Source of the DNA: Arion vulgaris
Taxonomy: Eukaryota; Mollusca; Gastropoda; Stylommatophora; Arionidae
Reading direction: 5' to 3'
DNA: 64,000 nt
Assembly: GCA_020796225.1 (NCBI GenBank)
Contig: CM036753.1
Coordinates: forward strand, 85,284,941-85,348,940
The notes below the pieces were generated by a model. It made no database searches. It was given only the letters and a program-made list of their open reading frames with translations, and was not told where the DNA came from. Each line of letters begins with the position of its first letter. The first letter of the stretch is position 1. This document shows positions 58,371-64,000 of this stretch, piece by piece. The translations under genes and the position numbers were made by a program.

Positions 58371-58439
58371 GTAACTTTTTCACTTTTATTGAAAGCACAA
58401 ATGTGTTTTCCACTGCTTTACTAGATGTCATTTCACAGT

Positions 58440-58545
58440 TGTAACTTCAAGTACAAAGTTGATAAAGTTGTACTTCAAGTACAAAGTTGAATCAAGTCAA
58501 ATTGTAACTCAGTACAAGTTTAACTTCAAGTACAAAGTTGTAAAT
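58440..58545. repeat. short degenerate repeat
   Basis: Four loose copies of aacttcaagtacaaagttg (some truncated). Confidence 0.75.
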
Positions 58546-58789
58546 GTTTCTAGAGCACTTATTATAAGGAATAGTTGACAAACTATCATAAAAATAGTGT
58601 GCAGACAAGTTGATGCAAAATGTAAAGAGTAATTCTATAAAAACGTTAGAACTAAATGACATGAAAGTCTAGACTTTCTTCGCAGGAAAATAACAAAATG
58701 AAATGTGACAGAGATACAAGTAAAAATATCAGAAGAAGTTTCAGTTTTAGTACAGCTATAGTTTCTAGACATTGAGCAGTTAGTTATAT

Positions 58790-58925
58790 AACCAACGCCA
58801 CTATACTTCAGGTTTACTTAGGGGCTCTGTTAACAGAGCCAGCCTCACTAAACTTCAGACATACATATGTGCTCAGTTAACAGAACCAACCTCACTATAT
58901 TTCAGACATACATAGGTGCGAAGAT
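58790..58925. repeat. 60-bp repeat with an 18-bp perfect palindrome
   Basis: Two and a half copies of ccaacctcactatacttcag, acatacataggtgctc, gttaacagaacc type. The first copy contains ggctctgttaacagagcc at 58823-58840, a perfect 18-base palindrome; the second copy has only ctcagttaacagaac. Confidence 0.8.
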
Positions 58926-59032
58926 TATTTCGACGTATAACACAAAGCAAGTATGTAGATGATTTTCATAGTCTTCTGGTCTTATTTGTCATCGAAGGGC
59001 ATCCTGGCAATTCTCACTCCTGACTCAAAAAC

Positions 59033-59225
59033 ACGTCAGTCTCAGAATCGTATCCTCCTTGATAACAGAGAAGAAGATAATGGAATAACAGGAGTGTACG
59101 TGTAATTTTATTGACATTTGTGATCGCCAGTCTCAGAATCATCATCTTGTCGATAGCAGCATTATGAAAATGTAGACTATAATGGGGTAACAAAAGTGTT
59201 ACGCCTTGTTTTATTGACATTAACT
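59033..59225. repeat. diverged tandem duplication of about 110 bp
   Basis: cagtctcagaatcgtatcct ... gataatggaataacaggagt ... ttttattgacatt is followed by cagtctcagaatcatcatct ... actataatggggtaacaaaa ... ttttattgacatt. Two clearly homologous but diverged copies. Confidence 0.75.
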
Positions 59226-60229
59226 ATGAATTAGTCTCTAGCTTGAAAACACTACGGACTTATTTTATAATAAGATTGACATATATATATCTAATCGTAT
59301 GTCGCTATGTTGTCAATGTGAACACTGTCACAGACTCGAGAGAGCTAACCCGAATAGGACGCATACCGAAAATGATTGCATTTGCAAATAGAAAACTTGT
59401 ATTGCTGTATTTTGTACTCATCGTTTTACCAGACTGCAAAGTTGCAATTACTATATTTCATACTTGCGTTAACATATTTCAATTCTTTCCCTCTTCGTGT
59501 CTCATTTTTCACGTAAGACTTTCACAAGAGATTTCCACAGTTGCATATTTGTCGTCTTTCTACTAATTGTTTCTCACATCAGACCACAATCTTTCAATTC
59601 CCCTCCCCTCGCAGTTCTTCTTAATTTGTTTTTGTGTTCAGATCTTTCAATTATTCAAAGTTTGTTCTTTAAAAAGCTCTTCATTTGTTATCGCATTTGA
59701 CCTGAAAACTTTCAGGAATCTTCTCCAAAAATTATTTTGAAATGTCTCCAACTTGTGTATAATGTTGTGAGTCTTATTTTCAGAACTCACCACTGCTTAA
59801 TAACACATGGATGTCTTCATTTCTAAATCGATCTTTTATCAATACTCCCAGCACGAAACACTTGATCTCTGTCGTGACTAATTTTCTTCGGTCGTCTGAT
59901 GTTAATGTCCCAGTTTTGGCACTGATAGAATGACATTGTATTTGCAACTAATATTTGATGTCATTGTGATATTGTTTGTCAAGTGCCCTTGTACTATTTA
60001 CTTTATGACTGTACCACTTGTGTCTTTTAACAAACATAAAAGTAAATAAAAACATCGTTGGCTAGTGGCTTTTCTAATGTATCGAATGTGGAAGATATTA
60101 AAAACAACAAAAATGTAATTCAGATTCTAATGCACTGTTACGTAGAAGATCATATACTACACACTTCATTATTACATGTCGTTGAAATCTTGTGTTTCTT
60201 CTACCTACAATTCCGACAAATATCGAAAT
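59226..60229. other. unassigned spacer
   Basis: A + frame at 59243-59566 (107 codons) has a hydrophobic stretch but no recognised domain and sits in plain AT-rich sequence. No element recognised. Confidence 0.4.
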
Positions 60230-60420
60230 AGGGGAAGACTGCAGTAAAACTTGGTAAATAGCGAAACACGTACAAACAAAGTACTATAGTTTTACAAAAT
60301 ACAGAAACAGTGACGATAAACAGCAGCGTTTCGACCAAAAGGCCTTTATCAAGCAAACGACACAAGTAAAACTATAGTACTTTGTTTGTACGTGCTTAGC
60401 TACAATTCCGACACACAATT
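60230..60420. mobile_element. dispersed repeat with 29-bp inverted arms and hammerhead-like core
   Basis: Arms 60267-60295 (cacgtacaaacaaagtacta plus tagttttac) and 60366-60394 are perfect reverse complements, separated by 70 bases. On the minus strand the spacer holds ttgataaaggccttttggtc followed by gaaacgctgctg. This reads as a decayed CTGATGA box, hairpin ggcc-tttt-ggtc, then GAAAC. A second partial copy of the family lies at 7782-7920. A hammerhead between repeats points to a Penelope-like terminal structure; this is inference. Confidence 0.5.
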
Positions 60421-60629
60421 TGAAAACTATTTTGAAATACGCTTGTAACGACCACTTAATAATTCCGTAGTCCTCATATTTTGCACATTGAAAAAAAAAT
60501 AGATGCTCAAATCTTCATGTTTTCTTCAGTGTTGGAACTGAGCTTGTGAAACATTATATAGCTGCCATATTGAAAACATTGTCCTCTAATATTGTTATGA
60601 CTGTTTCTCATGACTTATCTTTCTGTTTA

Positions 60630-60880
60630 TCTTCTTTTTCTTCTTCTTCTTCTTCTTACGCTAGAAATCGACCACTGGTTAACCACTCTTTATGATTTAT
60701 ATGTGATCCGAGTCTTAGAGCGATTGTACGTTGCGGCTGTTATGTGCCTACAAGTAGGCTAGCACATCCGATTTCTGCCACGCTTTTTATTTACTAGGGT
60801 AGTTTCATAAGACAAATACCTCAGTCGCCTATTGCGACATACCTTGTTGATGGCAGTGTTACTATTCTTTGCTGCTCTTT
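60630..60880 (-). mobile_element. SINE-5 copy
   Basis: The plus strand shows a (CTT)n tail, then gaccactggttaaccactct, agcgattgtacgttgcggct, gtgcctacaagtaggctagc, acatccgatttctgccacgc and cagtcgcctattgcgacata. Tail is GAA on the SINE strand. Confidence 0.85.
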
Positions 60881-61384
60881 CTGTTTATAACAAGCTGTAT
60901 AATTCATAAAATATCTTTCTCCTCACCGTCCTCGTCTCGTTCTCTCCCTCTCTCTCCAGCGTGTGGTATTGCCTCTACAATAAGAATGAGTAAAGCTTGT
61001 TCCATGAAGATACAAAAATCTATGAAAATCTGGTCAGTTTGAAAAAAACAACCAGACGTAAGCACATCTCCCAACACGGAGTCAAAAAAAAGAAACTCTG
61101 GTCCGTCACAAATTGTCAAGCACTAACTGTACCTGAAATAAACAAGAGGCATTTAGCACAGTAATTGTCATATACAAGAAATGTATTGTTCATTAGGAGT
61201 GTCACTGAAGTCAGATTAAGAACGTTATTTTAGAATATAATTATAGTCAAAGTGTTGTTTGTACATTACTTACTTACCAAACCATATCCATTTTGCAACA
61301 GGGTCGATTTGATCCTTAACATATGGGACTCAATTAGTTCATTGTTCATTTGACTGAGAGATGTGCAGGATTAGCGAATACAGA
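60881..61384. other. unassigned spacer
   Basis: No gene or element recognised. Confidence 0.4.
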
Positions 61385-61625
61385 AATGAAAATCGTGGCA
61401 TATCCTAAAGGACGCTCAGCCATCAACCACTGTAAGAGTCGTTGATTTTGGCAAACGTTCCCGTAGTTGCCATTGCTTTCGAACGGTGGTGCATCGTCCT
61501 TTTTTACAATCACGAAATAATTTCAACAAACTGTTCGCAGCGTGATTCGAACTCAGACGAATACATAAGCGTTCACATATCAACTCGGACTAAGAGAGTT
61601 GTTGGTTCAATCCGACACTCGACGA
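61385..61625 (-). mobile_element. SINE-7 copy
   Basis: The minus strand carries tctgagttcgaatcacgctg (B-box-like), gaacagtttgttgaaattat, accaccgttcgaaagcaatg, gactcttacagtggttgatg and gcgtcctttaggatatgcca, aligning over about 190 bases with 3350-3547. The overlapping + frame at 61442-61690 is its shadow. Confidence 0.7.
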
Positions 61626-62369
61626 TTCCACACGTGGAAATGCATGACCTTACTACCTCCTGCACAATAGGGTCTAGAAATGGGAAGTGAAGTGACTTCA
61701 TACCATAAGGTCTGAAACGGCTACGGGAAATGTTAGTTTATTTTGATTTTGACTTGAGAAGCCAGCTTTAACCACTTAGGCACACCAAACCTAAGTCTAG
61801 AAATACACAACAAATTTGCATCTATTCATACGTTGACAATAACCTTAAGATTTGCTTAACGCTTTACTTGAAACTGTATTAAAAGCTGTCAGTTTTGATT
61901 GCACGAAATGTTCTGGCTGTCTCTATTTATTATTAACGTCCACGTCTTTGTCACCAGTAGAATGATTGTCACTGTTGAAGTATGTAAATGCATTCACCTC
62001 GTCTCTGCGGAGTTCTATTAATTGATTCAACTAGCTATAATTCTAGTGATTGTGTCCATATAATAGCTTCATTTGTGTGTTTTTACCTAACGCAAATGTT
62101 GACAAAAACTCGATTGATATTAACTGTTATTGTGTTTACTTATTTTTAGAATAATTTATTCTTTCTCTCTTTGCTGTTGTTTATTCCACTACATAATCCA
62201 AAAACAATATTAAATGGAACAAATAATCATACACACAATTGCGCTAGCTGTATAATTATGAAAAACAGAAGAAGAATGAAGTAGCACAAGGATATGTAAA
62301 GCTTTCATGAGTACTTCAATGTATGTTTTTATTAGCTTTTATCTTCTACTTTTCTTCTTTTTCTTGGAT
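61626..62369. other. unassigned spacer
   Basis: No gene or element recognised. Confidence 0.4.
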
Positions 62370-62371
62370 AT

Positions 62372-62470
62372 CTTCTTCTTCTTTGCGTTCGTTCTTTACG
62401 ACCAATTTTAATCACTCTTTGTGATATGTTTGATCTTTGCCAAGAACGTGTATACTGATTCACATTATGC
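62372..62470 (-). mobile_element. SINE-5 3' fragment
   Basis: cttcttcttctttgcgttcg, ttctttacgaccaattttaa, tcactctttgtgatatgttt and gccaagaacgtgtatac are the exact reverse complement of the 11700-11770 portion. Only the 3' 95 bases remain. Confidence 0.8.
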
Positions 62471-62715
62471 GTCTCTTCCCCCACCGTTCTCCATCAGGTT
62501 GTCTTTGGTATGCCTTTCTTTCGTTTTATCTTCAGAGTTCACTGCATGACAGTTCTTGTGATAGCTTCTGTTTAGTTTGTGAACAATCCAATTCCATCGT
62601 CTGCATTTCCTCCTGGTTTCCATTGTTGAACATCCCCTGTTTGATGATTTTGTTTGTCCAAAATATTTACATTTTTTTCTACATAACCAACCCTTCTTTT
62701 CTATATCAGCCAATC
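62471..62715 (-). pseudogene. possible LINE C-terminal remnant
   Basis: A minus open frame of 82 codons reads KCKYFGQTKSSNRGCSTMET, RRKCRRWNWIVHKLNRS and further basic sequence. YFG..K and the basic RR..RRW resemble the GH.KR...RR.GR.RRRW block of LINE C-termini, but the match is weak. It sits between two SINE-5 pieces. Confidence 0.35.
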
Positions 62716-62719
62716 TTCT

Positions 62720-62965
62720 TTTTCGAACGCTCCATATAGATCACTTGTTAATCACTCTTTGTCATTTGTATGTGATCTGAGCCTAAGAGTGATTGTACGT
62801 TCTGCCAGTTATGCGCCTATAAGCACATCCGATTTCTGCAACGCTTTTTATTTACTAGGTAGCTAGAGTAGACCTCAGCCGCCTCTTACGACATGCTTGT
62901 ATGTTGCAGTGTTACTATTCTTTGCTCCACTTGAGGACCTCGGCAACGCACGTGCGATATCAGCC
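62720..62965 (-). mobile_element. SINE-5 copy
   Basis: cgaacgctccatatagatca, cttgttaatcactctttgtc, gcctaagagtgattgtacgt, cacatccgatttctgcaacg, cgcctcttacgacatgctt and gaggacctcggcaacgcacg. The tract acaagtagg present in other copies has been lost. Confidence 0.8.
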
Positions 62966-62999
62966 AATCATTTTGAGCATAAGCAATTTGCATATCTGG

Positions 63000-63608
63000 T
63001 TCTTTGTTCATCTGTGACATCTTACTTTTTTGTTCATCTGTGACATCTTGCTTTTTTGTTTATCTGTGACATCTTACTTTTTTGTTCTTCTGTGACATCT
63101 TGGTTTTTTGTTCATCTGTGACATCTTGCTTTTTTGTTCATCTGTGACATCTGGTTTTTGTTCATCTTGACATCTTGCTTTTTGTTCATCTGTGACATCT
63201 TGCTTTTTGTTCATCTGTGACATCTGGTTTTTGTTCATCTGTGACATCTTGCTTTTTGTTCATCTGTGACATCTTGCTTTTTGTTCATCTGTGACATATT
63301 GCTTTTTGTTCATCTGTGACATCTTGCTTTTGTTCATCTGTGACATCTTGCTTTTTGTTTATCTGTAACATCTTGCTTTTTGTTCATCTGTGACATCTGG
63401 TTTTTGTTAATCTTGACATCTTGCTTTTGGTTCATCTGTGACATATTGCTTTTTGTTCATCTGTGACATCTTACTTTTTGTTCATCTGGACATCTTGTTT
63501 TGTTTATCTGTGACATCTTGCTTTTTGTTCATCTGTGACATCTTGTTTTTTGTTTATCTGTGACATCTTTTTTGTTTATCTGTGACATCTGGTTTTGTGT
63601 CCATCTAT
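63000..63608. repeat. 26-bp tandem array
   Basis: About 23 copies of ttgttcatctgtgacatctt followed by gctttt. The T-run length varies from 3 to 6, which changes unit length between 24 and 28. Variants include gtttatc, cttgacatc and catctgg. Confidence 0.95.
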
Positions 63609-63700
63609 CTACAATAGAACTAGGCTATATGTGGTTGCTGCACATTTTCTGAATTGTTTTGCTCACCTTTACAAGAGAAAAATGAGCTCTGAAACTCAGT

Positions 63701-64000
63701 ACTTATTATTATATGATTACAGACAGATACTGCAAGTATTATATGATTACAGACAGATACTGCAAGTATTATATGATTACAGACAGATACTCCAAGTATT
63801 ATATGATTACAGACAGATACTCAAAGTATTATATGATTACAGACAGATACTGCAAGTATTATATGATTACAGACAGATACTGCAAGTATTATATGATTAC
63901 AGACAGATACTGCAAGTATTATATGATTACAGACAGACACTGCAAGTATTATATGATTACAGACAGATACTGCAAGTATTATATGATTACAGACAGATAC
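63701..64000. repeat. 30-bp tandem array (right edge)
   Basis: Ten copies of gtattatatgattacagaca followed by gatactgcaa, almost identical (ctccaa, ctcaaa and gacact variants). The array runs off the window. Total size unknown. Confidence 0.95.

Overview
This is gene-poor, AT-rich animal genomic DNA; I find no host gene that I can support. It contains repeats and decayed transposable elements almost from end to end. The many tRNA-headed SINE-like elements, decayed LINE 3' ends, hAT-type non-autonomous elements and the RNase H-bearing non-LTR fragment at 28790-30350 point to an invertebrate. From memory of family resemblance I would guess a mollusc, perhaps a gastropod, with low confidence. 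Most long open frames lie inside tandem arrays whose period is, or sums to, a multiple of 3. They are open by periodicity and are not annotated as genes.

Tandem arrays fill roughly one third of the window (hand sum about 20-21 kb). The largest is a 45-bp repeat at 50395-57085 (about 150 copies). Others are 18/19 bp (7924-9266), 34 bp (12415-13520), 38 bp (17127-19040), 35 bp (21229-22287), 66 bp (3616-4350), 60 bp (10651-11312), 95 bp (19445-19795), 83 bp (24145-24588), 59-62 bp (31665-32205), 36 bp (33965-34728), 39 bp (44270-45285), 26 bp (63000-63608) and 30 bp (63701 to the window end). A 397-bp near-identical duplication lies at 42525-43318, and a CpG-dense tetranucleotide cascade at 40075-41060.

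Between the arrays are dispersed elements, named here only for this window. SINE-1 (tRNA-like head) is at 5887, 11301, 28548 and 32488. SINE-2 is at 22618, 26545, 28395 and 38735. SINE-3 has four copies, all with target-site duplications. SINE-5 has a GAA-rich tail and about seven copies or fragments. SINE-7 has two copies and SINE-8 one. Three hAT-like non-autonomous families (N1, N2, N3) have 8-bp target duplications. LINE remnants, nearly all C-terminal or 3' ends, number about eighteen, and there is one decayed DDE transposase.

The most informative features are the relationships between elements. A DDE transposase pseudogene is split by SINE-1 (5430-6400). SINE-5 sits inside SINE-1 with an 11-bp target duplication (11515-11786). 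A 60-bp satellite carries the 5' head of SINE-1 in every unit (10651-11312). An 83-bp satellite is built from a LINE 3' terminus (24145-24588). SINE-3 is nested in a hAT element that sits in an AT microsatellite (22875-23291). SINE-3 also splits a LINE (57838-58370). Two SINE families share 3' tails with LINEs in the same window. Two loci carry a hammerhead-like core suggestive of Penelope-type elements. The window is best read as a record of transposon ends turning into satellites, not as a gene cluster.
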